Source: Brachycybe producta
Lineage: Eukaryota; Arthropoda; Diplopoda; Playtdesmida; Andrognathidae
NCBI GenBank assembly: GCA_036925085.1
Contig: JAUPFP010000150.1
Coordinates: forward strand, 62,001 to 126,000
Direction: 5' to 3'
DNA: 64,000 nucleotides
This document shows, piece by piece, positions 1 to 12,199 of this stretch. Under the pieces are notes generated by a model that saw only the letters and a program-made list of their open reading frames with translations, made no database searches and was not told the origin of the DNA. How positions within the stretch are numbered: the stretch's first letter is position 1; each line of letters begins with the position of its first letter. Made by a program: the position numbers and the translations under genes.

Positions 1-877
1 CACACACACACATAAATATATAAATAGGATTATAGATAAAATAGAATATGTAAAGAATTAAAAAAAACGTATGTCGACCAGCAGCAGAATCTTCTATTTT
101 AAAAGCCTAACTTGAAAAGGGAGGAGTTGAGTGAAAGCGAAAATGATAAAGTGGAAAGGAAGAATGAAGATCTAAAAAGACGTTTCTACTTTCTTACAAC
201 TGGTATGTTTGTATAGGGACAGTGACACATACAAATACACACACACACATCATAAGGCGCTTTTTTGTTCCCTTTTTTCAGGATGAGGCAAAATAATCTT
301 TAAGTGGGAACAGACGACCACAAAAAAAAATGAAGAAAGTGTTGTTTCCCCCCCCCCCCCTGCCTCCTATTAGACACACATTACACCTCTGAATGTATAT
401 GTTGGCTAAGCTTGGTTGAATTACTTTGACATTTAAGCAACTTTTAAAATGGTGATAAATGAGTTGGGGTTTTTTTTTAAAATAGAAGGAATGAAGAGTG
501 TTCGGAGGAATGTCAATCCAATGGCAATTCCAACGGTTGACACTTGACTGAAATGGAAATTCAAAAAAAGGGGAAGAAAATTTCTACTTTTCTAGTATGT
601 TCAATTCCAATGACGTCTCAAAAAAGTTACATCTATTTGGAAATGGTACGGAACTAAAAAGGCGCTAAAAGTCATCAGCAAACACATTTTGAACTCATTT
701 ACTAACTATAGGGACATTAAGAAGGGACATTTTCAATTCGAGCAATCTCATTACTCCTCTATACACTAAGATGAATGGCTAATGGTGAGTCTCAAAGCTA
801 AATGCTAAACTCGTCAACTTTCACATAGTACTTGTACCTTTGACTTAGCAATCATCTATAAGAATACAAGCCTTATA
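1..877. other. Left-edge noncoding stretch
   Basis: Starts in a (CA)n run and contains a second CA run near 236-250 and a 13-base poly-C at 348-360. The segment 800-835 resembles 45475-45510 (AAATGCTAAACTCRTCAACT), which suggests another dispersed repeat. No coding potential was recognised. Confidence 0.5.
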
Positions 878-1100
878 CCTAGTACACACACAGCTGATAA
901 TTTAAATGCATTTAAATAATAAACGTGTTCTACAGAGCCCTCTGTGAAGGACAAACAATAATATGTCGTCGAATTCAATTTATTCAGTTAATTAATCTGA
1001 AAATATTGGGTTAATACTTAAATATAATATATAACATATATTGACAAAATATTGATTTAGTATTTTTCAATTTAAAATATTAATAATAAAGTCAATTTTT
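878..1100. repeat. Dispersed repeat, copy A
   Basis: A stretch of about 220 bp beginning CCTAGTACACACACA and continuing through TTTAAATGCATTTAAATAAT and TTCTACAGAGCCC. It recurs in the same orientation at 5864-6073 with scattered substitutions and short indels. It is AT-rich and noncoding, of unknown class, possibly a nonautonomous element. Confidence 0.75.
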
Positions 1101-1689
1101 ATTTGGTTGGTGTGTCCTTAACTGGATTCCGTATAATTCACCTAAACACAATTAATTTGAATTCATTTAACTCTATGTGTCTATAAACTGTCTATAAACT
1201 GTAAATGCAGGTTGTACGGCTAACCTTATACAGTGCGTTTCATATATATAGACGCACCCCAAAAATTGGTTATAACTCGAGTTATAGTCAATGGATTCAC
1301 CTGAAATTTTCAGCATAAAGAGATCATCTTATATTCTAAACTTTCTGCTAGGCAGAAATTGTTTTCTTTAAAAGGTAAAAATTAAAAAAATTAAAAACTG
1401 GAAAATGACCGTTTCATAATTATAGACGCACTAATGAACTTTTCACTTTTATTAATTATTGTGACAAAATAACATGCTGAATCATTAAAAATAGTAAGGT
1501 ATACAACTGTTATGATGTTTCAAAACTTAAAACATTCTTTTTTACAGAATTAAACAATATTTATAAGCAAATTTGCAGAAATTCTACCCCAAAACAGCTA
1601 AAATGGGACTTTTCAACTCTGCTATTGTAGTATAATCATAGCAATCTGTAAATCATTATTGTATGATGTTGTCCCGAAAGTTCTCTGTA

Positions 1690-1803
1690 AGATTTAAGTC
1701 CGGGGACACCCTGGCCATTCGAGAGTGGTGATATTCTGGTTTCGTAACCATTGATTCCTTAGATTACTGGAGCGAACTGGTACATTTTCTTGCTCGAATG
1801 CTA
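1690..1803 (-). pseudogene. Tc1-type transposase remnant (left arm)
   Basis: The reverse complement gives WLRNQNITTLEWPGCP followed by a degraded PDLN segment. It parallels the right-arm remnant in inverted orientation and is broken by a frameshift and a stop. WPG here is closer to the usual Tc1 WP(A/G) block than the right arm's WLA, so the two arms seem to have decayed independently in this part. Confidence 0.75.
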
Positions 1804-2159
1804 AGCTAACGCTAGGAAATCGACTTTGGCAGGTCAGTAAACACTATCATAATATTGTCTGATAATAAACATTATTTTTTTGTTGGTTCAAATGCGCTAA
1901 ATACTTCGCATATTGTTAGGCCACCACCACCGACATATCTGAGTGCGTGAAAAAATTCAATCTCGATGATTCTGACGGTTTTTTTTTTCTTTCTTCATAT
2001 TGGAAGGATGTTACGAGAAAAGCACAATATTTTCCTAAACAAAATTTCGGCAGTGGGGGAGCCTAATATTATGGGGAACATTTAGTGCCTTTCAAACGAG
2101 CAGCTTAGTTTTTGAAACGCGAGCTTAGCATTTATTTCAACCCAAATAAATATCAGTGA

Positions 2160-2375
2160 TTATCAGACAATGTTACGAGGGTATGTACTGCCATATTACA
2201 TCGCTTCTATAGCATTTGCTTAGTATTCCAGCAAGAAAATGGCCCAGTTTCCTCCAATAACCTAACGAAGGAATGGTTACGGAACCAAAATATCACCACT
2301 CTCGAATGGCTGGCGTGTCTCCCGGACTTAAATCCTGATGAAAACGTTTGGGACATCATTGTACATGATGATTAA
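2160..2375 (+). pseudogene. Tc1-type transposase C-terminal remnant (right arm)
   Basis: The plus-strand frame reads FQQENGPVSSNNLTKEWLR, then ITTLEWLACLPDLNPDENVW, then DIIVHDD and a stop at 2373-2375. This matches the Tc1-family block FQQDNAPxHxA...WPAQSPDLNPIENLW, which includes the second and third catalytic acidic residues of the DDE/DDD core. The aspartate of FQQDNA is replaced by Glu here. The frame is open only from about 2160, after a TGA at 2157, so the N-terminal DNA-binding part and the first catalytic residue are missing or decayed. It lies inside the right arm of the foldback element. It is a dead fragment. Confidence 0.85.
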
Positions 2376-2821
2376 GCAGATTGCCATCATGATAATACAA
2401 TATCAAAGCTGAAAATTGCCATTTTAGCTCCTTTTCAGTAGAATTTCGGTAAATTTGCTTATAAATATTGTTTAATTCTGTAAAAAAGAATGTTTTAAGT
2501 TTTGAAACATCATAACAGTCGTATACCTTACTATTTTTTAATGATTCAGCATGTTATTTTGTCACAATAATTAATAAAAGTGAAAAGTTCATTAGTGCAT
2601 CTATAATTATGAAACGGTCATTTTCCAGTTTTTAATTTTTTTAATTTTTACCTTTTAAAGAAAACAATTTCTGCCTAGCAGAAAGTTTAGAATATAAGAT
2701 GATCTCTTTATGCTGAAAATTTCAGGTGAATCCATTGACTATAACTCGAGTTATAACCAATTTTTGGGGTGCGTCTATATATATGAAACGCACTGTATAA
2801 TAATGATGTGGATGCTCTTGT

Positions 2822-3966
2822 GAGACTCAACTTATCCTGGTAGTGGATGACCTCCAGAAAAGTTTAGACAATGGTAAACAGGTTGACATGGTGTTTCTTG
2901 ACTTTTGTAAGGCATTTGACACTGTTTCACATTCAAAACTTCTGGCAAAAGTTGCAGCATATGGGTTGGGGGGCAGGTAACCAAATGGGTAACTTCTTTT
3001 TTAAGTGACAGGAAACAAAGGGTAGTTGTAAATGGGTCTCACTTAGAGTTGTTGATGATACCTTAATTTACAAAGAGGTTGATGGTATCCAAGACTGAAA
3101 CATTAGCTCTAGACTTGAAGGCAATTTAGGGATGGTGTAATACATGGCAACTTCAGTTGAATGAGAAGCGTAGTGTTATGCGGCTAACTCGGGGTAGAAA
3201 TCCAATTGTGTTCAATTATACATGTAGTATGAATGACACTATTCTTTGGAGTGTCAAGTGTTATAAGTACTTGGGGGCTACAATGACAGATGACCTTTCT
3301 TGGAAAAAACACATTGATGATGTTACTGGGAAAGCTCTACAAATGCTTCGTTTTAGTCAAAGGACATTGGGCACCTGTCCAGCACAAGTTAAAACTATTG
3401 CCTATCAACCATTGGCTCGACCTCATCTTGAGTATTGCTGCAGTGTATGGAATTCTCACTCTGTCACACACACTCATTCAGTTGAAATGGTTCAGCATAA
3501 GGCAGCTACGTTCATTTGTGGCAGTCACAAATTTACAGATAGTGTCACTGAGATGCTGTCAGTGCTACAATGGCATAGTTCGGCACATCACAGGGCTTAG
3601 TTAAGTTTGAATTTTTTTGGAAAAATTACACGTGGTGATTGTCCTAAACCGCAGTCCAGTGATATTCATAAAGCACTATATATGGACAGGGCTGACCACT
3701 TTAAGAAAATTAGGGAGATTTTTGCTAGGACAGATTCATATTATTGGTCTTTTTTTCCTAGAGTTATAAGACAATGGAACTCTCTTCCTGAGGCAGTGGT
3801 GAATTGGGGATATATTGTATATTCATTTTGTTTATGTATTATGTATATGTGCTTGGCAATGCTTACTGCTGCATGTGGACTTTTATGTTCCTCTGCCATA
3901 GGCCTATTTGGCTGCTTGCAGAGTACTAATTGTAATTGTAATTGTAACCAAAATAGATTAAATTAA
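2822..3966 (+). pseudogene. Non-LTR retrotransposon (jockey/CR1-type LINE) 3' fragment
   Basis: Remnant of a LINE reverse transcriptase. The first piece (2824-2980) reads VFLDFCKAFDTVSHSKLLAK, with the RT palm aspartate. The second (about 3010-3600) contains VDDTLIYKEVDG, the second aspartate pair of the palm, then GWCNTWQLQLN, YKYLGATMTDDLSWKKHID and RPHLEYCCSVWN, the usual post-RT order. The third (3607 onward) reads RTDSYYWSFFPRVIRQWNSL followed by PEAVVN, the typical C-terminus. Stops and frameshifts interrupt it. The segment normally holding the (V/T)PQGSVLGPLLF motif between NGSH and VDD is missing, which indicates an internal deletion. The 3' end is a short TAATTG-type tandem tail (3928-3947). 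It begins about 25 bp right of the foldback Tc1 element and is 5'-truncated. Confidence 0.88.
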
Positions 3967-4857
3967 TCAAGGTCTAAAAGGGTGGTTTCATCTAGTAATG
4001 AATGAATTTAGCACTACCTTCGACAATCTTACACTGTAAACAAACGAATAAGAATTATACCTGGGCCAGTTGATGGCCCAGGTATAATTCTTATTCGTTT
4101 GTTGCCCAGGTTCAGTATTGTCCCAATAACCCCCCCCCCCCCTTCCCATGCGTGCTTTTAGTAGAAAATAAAAGAGCAATCCCATAAGGCCTATAGTGAT
4201 AGGACTGTTTTGTGGAAAATAAACTCATTTTTTTTTTTAAAAAAAAAAAGGATTTTTGTTCGGGTCCTCGTTCAGCTCTGAAATTGATGATGATCTTCAC
4301 GTTGACGCTAATGGTGTTCATTAAAACAGAAGCAATTGTTGGGGACGGGGGGGGGGGGGGGGGTCCTATTTTTTTGCTTCATCTCTAAAGACAGCTGTCC
4401 TATTAACAACCACTAATCACATTGTCGGTTGGATGAACTTAAGACATTTTTGTGTACATTACTGAATTCAATTTTAAAATAAACATCCACCATAAACACA
4501 ACCAACCATTTTTCACTTTAAGTGTGTAATACGAGACGGCATTTCTTATGACTAAACATTCTTAATTCATTGAAGTCTTTTTTTTTTTTAAAAAAACTTA
4601 TTATTGTGAGAATAAAAAATAAGTAATTATTAAATTAGATAAGCAGAAATATTGTTTAGAAAACTAAGACATTTAGAAATTACACCCCCCCCCCTTCTTT
4701 ATCTCAGTATGAATATTGTTAGTCAATAAACCCTGGTTAAATTATTGATATCAATTATCAGCATATATGTTTTAAAAAAAATAAAATCATAAAACAGTAG
4801 AGATCATTTTATGAGATATAATTGGAGGGCACATGTTATAATAAATGCAATTAGGAA
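3967..4857. other. Noncoding stretch after the LINE
   Basis: Holds the 30-bp hairpin, a poly-C run near 4131-4142, a poly-G run near 4347-4363, another poly-C near 4685-4694 and several A/T homopolymers. No gene was recognised. Open frames here span homopolymers and have no family resemblance. Confidence 0.5.
4039..4103. repeat. Perfect hairpin, 30-bp arms, 5-nt loop
   Basis: The arms 4039-4068 and 4074-4103 are exact reverse complements (left arm begins AACAAACGAATAAG and ends CTGGGCCA). The loop is GTTGA. Arms this exact in decayed repeat-rich DNA suggest a recent inverted duplication. Confidence 0.9.
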
Positions 4858-5110
4858 AGTGATTCCCAACCAGAGTTCCTCGACAGTTTTCAAATGCTTG
4901 CGAAAATTAGAAATAGGCAATAAATACTCTTGTAATATTTTATTCAAAAGTAAGAGTTAATTATTATTTATTAACGCTTTATAGGTCTATTTTTTAATTT
5001 ACCCCTGTGTTGAACCCTAGAAATATGTGTCAGCCAGGTAGGGGGTCCCCCTCACCCCCTCCAGATTTCTCTCTCTTTCTCCAAACACACAAAAAAGGTT
5101 GGGATTCACT
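4858..5110. mobile_element. Probable hAT-like nonautonomous element
   Basis: The ends AGTGATTCCCAACC (4858-4871) and GGTTGGGATTCACT (5097-5110) are inverted repeats resembling the CAGNGNTTCYCAACC termini of hAT elements. Internal pieces such as GTTCCTCGACAG and GAACCCTAGAAATATG fit this group. No transposase is present, and I could not confirm an 8-bp target duplication. Confidence 0.6.
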
Positions 5111-5863
5111 AAAATTTATATTAGAGTAGACTGTGGATGAAAAAGGGCCCATGGATTCAAGGCATAAAAGTGACGATGATGAACCCGATGGTTTATTTCA
5201 GACATAATAATCTAAAAATAAACCAAAGTTAAGCTGTCAGCCTTTTATTATATTATATATCCTATAAGAGAGTTAATTGGAATCCTTGTTTGTATTTAAT
5301 AAGGTTTATTTCCAGTTGTGTTTATCTTAGGAACGGAAAAAAGAAGAAGAAGAAAAAAAAAGCCCATCTTAGTTATATTATAATTGAATGAGTGTGAGAA
5401 AAGAAGAGAGACTCAGTTGAATCCAGTGTTTTTCAAATGGCCCTCCTCCTCATACATCAAACTCAATTATATACACATAGTACTTGTAGAAAAAGACATG
5501 TTTAAAATAAGCAAAATACCAACTAGATTAATTCTACTAGAAAAATAAAAATAAAAAAAGATCTAATATTACAAATTTCGCTCTTTGTGAACTTTTTTTT
5601 GTCTATATTTAGATTAAATTACATTCAACTAACTTCATTTGAATAATAGCTGTAAGATTTCAAAACGAATAGTTGTTGAACGTTATTTAACTTAAAAGTG
5701 TGTGATTTGAATACATGTCTATAATAATTAATAACATTTAATATATTAATCATTACAATTATTAATCATTACAATTATTACGCAAATTGTATTCGTTCTG
5801 AAATAAATATAAAATGGCTTCAAATCTAATTTCAAAATAAATGGGTGTCTATAGTCACTTATC
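5111..5863. other. Noncoding stretch
   Basis: AT-rich DNA with a short AAG-rich run near 5340-5360 and a small direct duplication (ATTAATCATTACAATT) around 5745-5775. No gene or clear element was seen. Confidence 0.4.
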
Positions 5864-6073
5864 ACCTAGTACACACACACCTAATAATTTAAATGCATTT
5901 AAATAATAAACTTTGTTCTACAGAGCCCCGTGAAGGGCAAACAAACAATATGTCGAATTCAATTTATTCAGTTAATAATCTGAAAAGTATTGAGTTAATA
6001 CTTAAATATATAAAGTATTGAGATAATATTGATTTAGTATTTCAATTTAAAATATTAATTATAAACTCAATTC
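5864..6073. repeat. Dispersed repeat, copy B
   Basis: Same orientation and order of landmarks as 878-1100: CCTAGTACACAC, TTTAAATGCATTTAAATAAT, TTCTACAGAGCCC, ATTCAATTTATTCAGTTAAT and GATTTAGTATT. The two copies are clearly homologous by eye. No terminal inverted repeats or coding sequence were noticed. Confidence 0.75.
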
Positions 6074-6107
6074 TTGTGTTTATACAAGGTATAAGGAGGC
6101 CCTTTTT

Positions 6108-6194
6108 AAATGACTTTGATATAAGATGACGGATGCAGTGATGATGATGACGTAAATGATCCAATGCATCCGTCATCTTACATCAAAGTCATTT
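6108..6194. repeat. Near-perfect inverted repeat, 30-bp arms, 27-nt spacer
   Basis: The arms 6108-6137 and 6165-6194 match as reverse complements with one difference (left AAATGACTTTGAT ... GACGGATGCA). The spacer GTGATGATGATG... contains a TGACGTAA site. It lies immediately right of dispersed repeat copy B. Confidence 0.88.
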
Positions 6195-7707
6195 TTTAAA
6201 AAAAAAACATGACGCCAAATCTAAAAGTTCACAAATCTATAGATAGATGGCAGCTTAAGCTCCACAAAAAGTAAATACAATTATCTCTCTCCACAATTAA
6301 AAAAAGAGGGGCACTTCTAGTCCCGAAACGAAACACCGACGACGAGACCACGACGGAAAATATTCAAAATCCATTTACACACAAACACGGCATATGTAGG
6401 AGAGAGGATGGGGTGGTTGCATGGTGTATGTATTCATTCATTCATTCATTCATTGGTGAGAACAATAGAAATTGACTTGTTGTTACTTCTTTCTTTCTTT
6501 CTTTCTTTCTGTAGGTCTAAATTATGTCCTGTAGAGTCATAACTAGTCCAACTGTCATCATAACATATAGGTAATATAATAATAATTATTATTAATACAT
6601 TTATCTCTGAAGTCATTCATTTAAAAAATACTTTCAAAAGGATTAACTTCAATTTTAATTGCAGTCTAAGCACAAAACAAAATACTAAATTACAAATTTC
6701 ATTTTAATTGATTATGATTTTTATTTTTTATTTAAATTGTTATTTTTATATAAAAAACACACCCAATCCTATTGATACATAGAAGAAATTTAACTAGATT
6801 ATATATCATTGCATTGGTTGGTCAACACAAAAAGTGAACAATGTTAACTTCACTTAAGTCAATGTTAGGGCCAGCGTACAGAAGTCATCTTTACAATTCA
6901 CATTGGCAATTTGGCAATTCAATGTTTGTACAACTTTTTAAAAATAAAAATCATGTGATTTAAACTTCAAATTATTGTTACTTCAATTAATTGTCCAAAC
7001 AAACAACAATTGTGTTTATGAGAGAAACATACAAATCCAACACTCAATTCTACAGTATTATTTTCTACTTTAAGGTAAGAACTTCCTATATAATTCTTTA
7101 TAAGTTGACAGAATTACAAGGACCCAACCAATAACATCCCTATGTGTTGCGATTATTCTAAGGATCCGTAGGTTTAGGTCTTGTAGAGGGGTCTCCTTAT
7201 ATATGGCGGGAGGCCCTACCTATAGGCCTACCTATTTAAAATAAATGAGGAAAAAGAAGCTCAAAATATCACTCCAATAATAATGATAATAATTAAGTCG
7301 TATTTACGTGGAAGACAAATTCACTCCAAAAATTAAAGCAAAAACATCTTAATGGTGGACACATTTACAGTAAATACTGATTATCAATTTCAAAAGCCGA
7401 AATGTCGCATCCCATTCGATTCAAGGGTCTTTTTTTCATTCAGTCGCCTTTTTCTCGTTGTTGTTGTTTACTAAATTCGTACGTGAATTAAGCCCCCCCC
7501 CCCTCAAATAGAACGTTGTTATTGCGTCAGTTTTTGCATTATTGCAATGGAAGAAAACAATGACAAAATTAAATATAACAGCACTTTTTCAGTTTCCATA
7601 TATTTAAACAAGTCTAATTATTAGTGTCGAAATATGACTTTTATACCTTGAAATGGTTTCATTTCAACTCAGTGACAATTATTGTCATTGGGTTCTCATA
7701 ATAATTT

Positions 7708-7785
<78 letters not shown>

Positions 7786-8540
7786 AATTCTTTTCATAAT
7801 TATGAGTGAGTATTGGTGCTTTTAGAAATTGCTATAATGTATATAAATATGTGGATAAAAAAAACCATGGAAGTTGTCTAATAATGAATTTGGGTCTTTA
7901 ATTATAGTAAACAGCATTTTATACAACGTATTATATAATATAAAAGTAATAAAATCGACTGATGTGTACATGTATATGTTTTTTTTTTCTTCTTTCTTCT
8001 CTTTATTTGAATCAACCATCATCGGATGGTCGATATGTCTATCGGAGGGCCGTCAATATTATTCGGATCAATTTAAGTGAAATAATTGTAATTATTTAAC
8101 GCCTAATTCATTTTCAACATATATGTACAACACACGGTGATGGGTGTTAAATATCATTTGATTGGGCCATTTTCAGTGTCACACAAGTTTGTGAAAAAAC
8201 CATTTATAGTTTAAAATTTTGTGGATGAAGGACACAAACCCCCAGACTGCATGGGCTACGACTAGTTTAGGGGGTTTGGGTCAATACAAATTGCACGTGT
8301 ATAAACAATATGTTTGAAAATAAATATGTTAAGTTTTTTTATGTAATTTTCATCGATCCATGTGTTATTGCATTTTTTTAAATTAAAAATTAACTTTTTG
8401 AACTTTTTTTTTAGATGTATAGCACCTCTGATTTTAAATTTGGCGGTGGGTTTACTCCCTTCAAGACACAACTCACAATACTAATCAGTGCCATCGAACT
8501 CAGACTAGGCCCTATATTCCTCTTTTCAGAATAGAAACTT
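6195..8540. other. Noncoding stretch with microsatellites
   Basis: Contains (ATTC)n near 6431-6454, (TTTC)n near 6489-6510, a poly-C near 7494-7503 and the long (TC)n at 7712-7783. No gene was recognised. Small open frames at 7822-8080 and 8262-8617 lie in low-complexity DNA. Confidence 0.45.
7712..7783. repeat. (TC)n microsatellite, 72 bp
   Basis: Uninterrupted TC dinucleotide repeat of about 36 units, among the longest pure dinucleotide tracts in the window. Confidence 0.97.
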
Positions 8541-8720
8541 GAAAGTATTTTAGAAACTAGAACGGTATCTAAATTACTTAAAAAGTTTTTCTTCTTCTTC
8601 ATGCTGATATCTTTCAAAATAAGCTTTATTTTTATGTGAGTTTGAAAATAACCAAACTTTAAGCTGACAATTGTTTGTTTTTTTTAGTTTTTGCTCCTAA
8701 AATGTAGAAAATAATCACAG
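8541..8720. repeat. CTAGTTTCTAAAACAC-family repeat, partial copy
   Basis: Begins GAAAGTATTTTAGAAACTAG at 8541 and continues through GATATCTTTCAAAATAAGC and ACTTTAAGCTGAC, the internal landmarks seen at 36357-36473 and 62485-63010. The right end is not clear. Confidence 0.6.
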
Positions 8721-9804
8721 TTCGGAAATCAACTGTTAAAATAAATTAATATAGTACTAGAATACTTCTGTGAATCTGCGAATCTCGTATTCCTGTCATT
8801 TTGGGAATAATTAAATGAAATAACAAGAAATAAATTGAGATGGACAGTCGTCCAGTTTTACATTTTAAAGCACACATTACCTATATGCCGTATACAGTAT
8901 GTGGTACCAAGTCATTTTGTTTGCATTTATCATTAATATGACGCAATCTGAAAACGAACAATAAGGATCCAGTTAACAATAAGTCTTGTTTATGGCGTAT
9001 TTCTCATTGTACGGATAAGATTGCCAAAAAAAAAGAACCACTAATAGTTTTTTTTTAAATATTAATGACATCATATGTTTTAACTCGTACAGAATTATAT
9101 TATTGGAACCCAAGTATTCTCATTTAAAACATTGTACTTCACATATAAAAAAGAGAGAGAGAGAAATTCGAGGGGTAAATGGGATGGAAAAAAAACACAA
9201 AAAAAGGATCCTTAGTTATAACAATTGCTTCAAAAAACAATTGCACATTCAAACTTCTTAAACTGCTCCTCATTTAAATAGGAATGGTTATGTTGGGTTA
9301 TTCGAATGGGGTTATTCAAAGTGGAGTTCCCCCCCCACACACACACATCACTTCCCATAGGCAAATAGGGGTCGGGTGGCCCCTCTTCTCACTAGATATA
9401 TAATCTTAAAAAGTGTACTGGAGAAGGCCAAAAGGCGGATATTTCGGAGGAGGACGAGGAGGAGGATTTTTTTGTGTCTGTTGCCAAAAGGAAAAAAGAG
9501 AAAAGTTGAAATGTCGGCGGCGGTTAGGTTAGAGTTTTGTCTCAAATGAATGGTTTGAAACATTCGGTAATGTTTTGACGTACACGTACATGTATAGGGA
9601 CTACCTTATAATATATACTAGAAGAAGTAACAACAACAAAAAAAGTTCAAAATATAATTTTTTTCTCTCTCTTTTTCAAAGTGCTGTTTTCTGTGCTCTA
9701 TAATAATAATAAAGGCGTTTGTGAAGCTGACGGCTCCAACTGACATATGAAGAGAAAAAAAAACACAGAGAGAGAGAGAGAGAGAGAGGGGACTGAAATG
9801 GGCC

Positions 9805-9868
<64 letters not shown>

Positions 9869-12015
9869 TATATACAATAAAGGTGTTTTTTGTTCTTGTT
9901 TGGAATTGTTCTACACTAACTATAGGCTATATAAGTACGTATGGGAGTCCATCAAAGGGCGCTACTTGCTCCACTCAACTCAAAACATTTTCAAGAGTTG
10001 TAACATTTTGACCATCAAAAAGTGTGGGGTTTTTTTTTTCAGACAGTGGGCCAAACTAGTACTTTTCGGACCCAAACTCACTCTCTTTATATCATGTACA
10101 CTTTTTTTAAAAAAAATAGAGAGGGGGTGGAGTGCGACTGGCGCCACTTCTATTTGAATCGGAACTTAACCCACCCCTTACCCCTTAAGGGGTTTTTTCT
10201 TTTACTTCTCACTCGTATTTTAACCAGAAAAAAAAAAAACATTGAAACATTGAAACGAGGTCGGAAAAAAAACTTTTCAAAAAAAGTAACACAAAAAAGT
10301 GATTTTTCTATTTTGTTTTAAGATAACATTAAGGAGATATTTCAATATTTGCTTTTGTCCACATTTAATGATTTAAAAATTGTTTTATGTCAATTTCAAA
10401 AGGATAAGGGGTTACTATTTTTGTCAATAGATGGCGAGAACATAAAAGTAACTCGCTTTGCCACATTTCAATTGAGTGAGTGCTATATATATATATATTA
10501 TTATTATTATCATGATGATGATGATGATGATAATGATGAGGACAGCGTTTTCTTTCCCTTAAACAGTTCAGTTTATCTGGATGGCAATTACTTTTACTGA
10601 TGATGATGATGGTGGTAGTGTGGATGGCAATATATTGTATATATATATATAGTAAGTATAAGTAGGCCAACAACAAATAATAATAGCTCCAGATGTAAAT
10701 GTGAACAGACAACAAGAAGAAGAAGAAGAAGAAGGAAAAGAAGAGCCATTGCCACCAGAACCAAGAGCAAACACAAGAGGACACTATAGACTAGAATAGC
10801 ACTCAAGTCAGTCAGTCACTTATTATTATTATGCTGCAACCAGGGATCTTGGAGAGTAGTGCGACATATTTGACTTCCAAAAGAAAAACCCCACTCAAGA
10901 TTAAAGAACATTCAAAAGTAAGTATCTTATAAGATCTAATAATTAGCATTTACCATTTTTATTATACTTTTATATGATATTATTAATTAACGTAATATTA
11001 GCAGCCACTGTATTCTCTATATGCTGGTAAATGATCAATGATATATAACAAATCGAAAATTGCACCAGTTAAGTTATGCATGGATGCAGTTGGAATCTGG
11101 AATCTATATGTATTCAGCGGAACATTATGTCGTTATTTTGAAAAAAATTCATTCAGGGTCCAAATGCCATAATACAGAACCCTCCATTTGCATAACCTTA
11201 CACAACTGGTGTCGATCTAAATGGCGATAGGCCATAAAGAAACACGCTCATTGTGGGTCCATTTTTATATTATGATTAAGTTTAGACACAATGCATTTGA
11301 GGGTATGTATATATAGCACAACCCAATACCTCCGCTGCCCCGCCACACATATAGACTGTTGTTGTATAGTTGAAGACAGTCCACCACCCCTTAACTTAAA
11401 GCACAATTCCCCGGGATAAATTGATAAAAGACCAAAAAGCAAACGAACGAAAAAGATGGAGTTGTGTGGATTTAGGCTAATTGCGCTGACAGGGAGCTAT
11501 GGACTCCAGCTGTGAAAATTGTAGAGACCACAAAGCTGTACATGAATGACTATAAAAGCCCCTATGGACACGGGGTTTGAAGGCTGAGCGCGTGCCCGTT
11601 TTTAAAAGCCTGATTATGTCGCTTCATTCTATATAATAAAATAAACTCAATAATATGCATTCAATGTTAAATGCACCTTAAATAATAACAAGAGACCACC
11701 GCATGCAGGTTACAGTATGTATACTGTATATATATAGGTGCATTGTATAAGGATTATAGTGTATATTGAAGGCCTCACTCTCTTAGCCTGTTCTGCGCGC
11801 CTGAGGATTTATAAAGGCTCAAATTGAATAAAAATCCTAGCTGCTAATTTCATAAATTGCTCTGATCTACATGTATATATACTGAACCTAATTGTGTGTG
11901 TGTACTGGGTACATGTTAAATGTGCTATTGGGCCGTTCTTCGAAGGACCCATCGCAAGCAATATTCTGCGTGCAAAGGGTCATTCTATGGTTTTATAGTC
12001 AGTATATAATATTAT
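8721..12015. other. Noncoding stretch
   Basis: Contains poly-C near 9329-9336, (GA)n at 9769-9788, (AT)n at 9808-9860, (ATG)n near 10511-10530, GAA-rich runs near 10714-10742 and a more complex, less repetitive part from about 11040 to 11950. No gene was recognised. Open frames such as 9747-10157 and 10365-10784 translate microsatellites. Confidence 0.45.
9808..9860. repeat. (AT)n microsatellite
   Basis: About 53 bp of pure AT dinucleotide, followed by a short CA run (9861-9868) and preceded by a GA run. It produces the repetitive Tyr-Ile open frames in this area. Confidence 0.97.
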
Positions 12016-12199
12016 ATATCGCACCTCGGCGCTAAAAAACATTTTTTTTTGAGAAAATGACTATTCACAATATCAGTTCATTTGGCTCCCATCCTACAAT
12101 AGCACGACATAGAAGAAAGAAAAAAAAATTCAACTTTCAACTCATTTTCCCAAAAAAGTGTTTTTTCGTTGTGCTACTCTTCCAGCCGAGGTGCGATAT
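12016..12199. mobile_element. Short TIR element (MITE-like), about 184 bp
   Basis: The ends ATATCGCACCTCGGC (12016-12030) and its reverse complement (12185-12199) form exact 15-bp terminal inverted repeats. The subterminal parts are also inverted, imperfectly (CATTTTTTTTTGAGAAAATGA and TCATTTTCCCAAAAAAGTG). There is no coding sequence, and I cannot assign a superfamily. Confidence 0.65.

Larger units (their letters stand above)
1231..2795. mobile_element. Foldback Tc1/mariner-like element with long inverted arms
   Basis: The element starts CAGTGCGTTTCATATATATA and ends with its reverse complement. It is flanked on both sides by TA (1229-1230 and 2796-2797), the Tc1/mariner target duplication. 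The outer arms (about 1231-1587 and 2438-2795) are nearly identical, with a handful of differences by eye. The inner arms (about 1588-1890 and 2130-2437) are inverted copies too but clearly more diverged. Each arm carries a remnant of the C-terminal part of a Tc1-type DDE transposase, in opposite orientations. The element therefore looks like two transposon 3' halves joined head to head, not one simple copy. No intact transposase is present. Confidence 0.85.

Noticed and set aside
9618..10157. Several open frames with long Tyr-Ile repeats
   Set aside because: They are translations of the (AT)n and (GA)n microsatellites.
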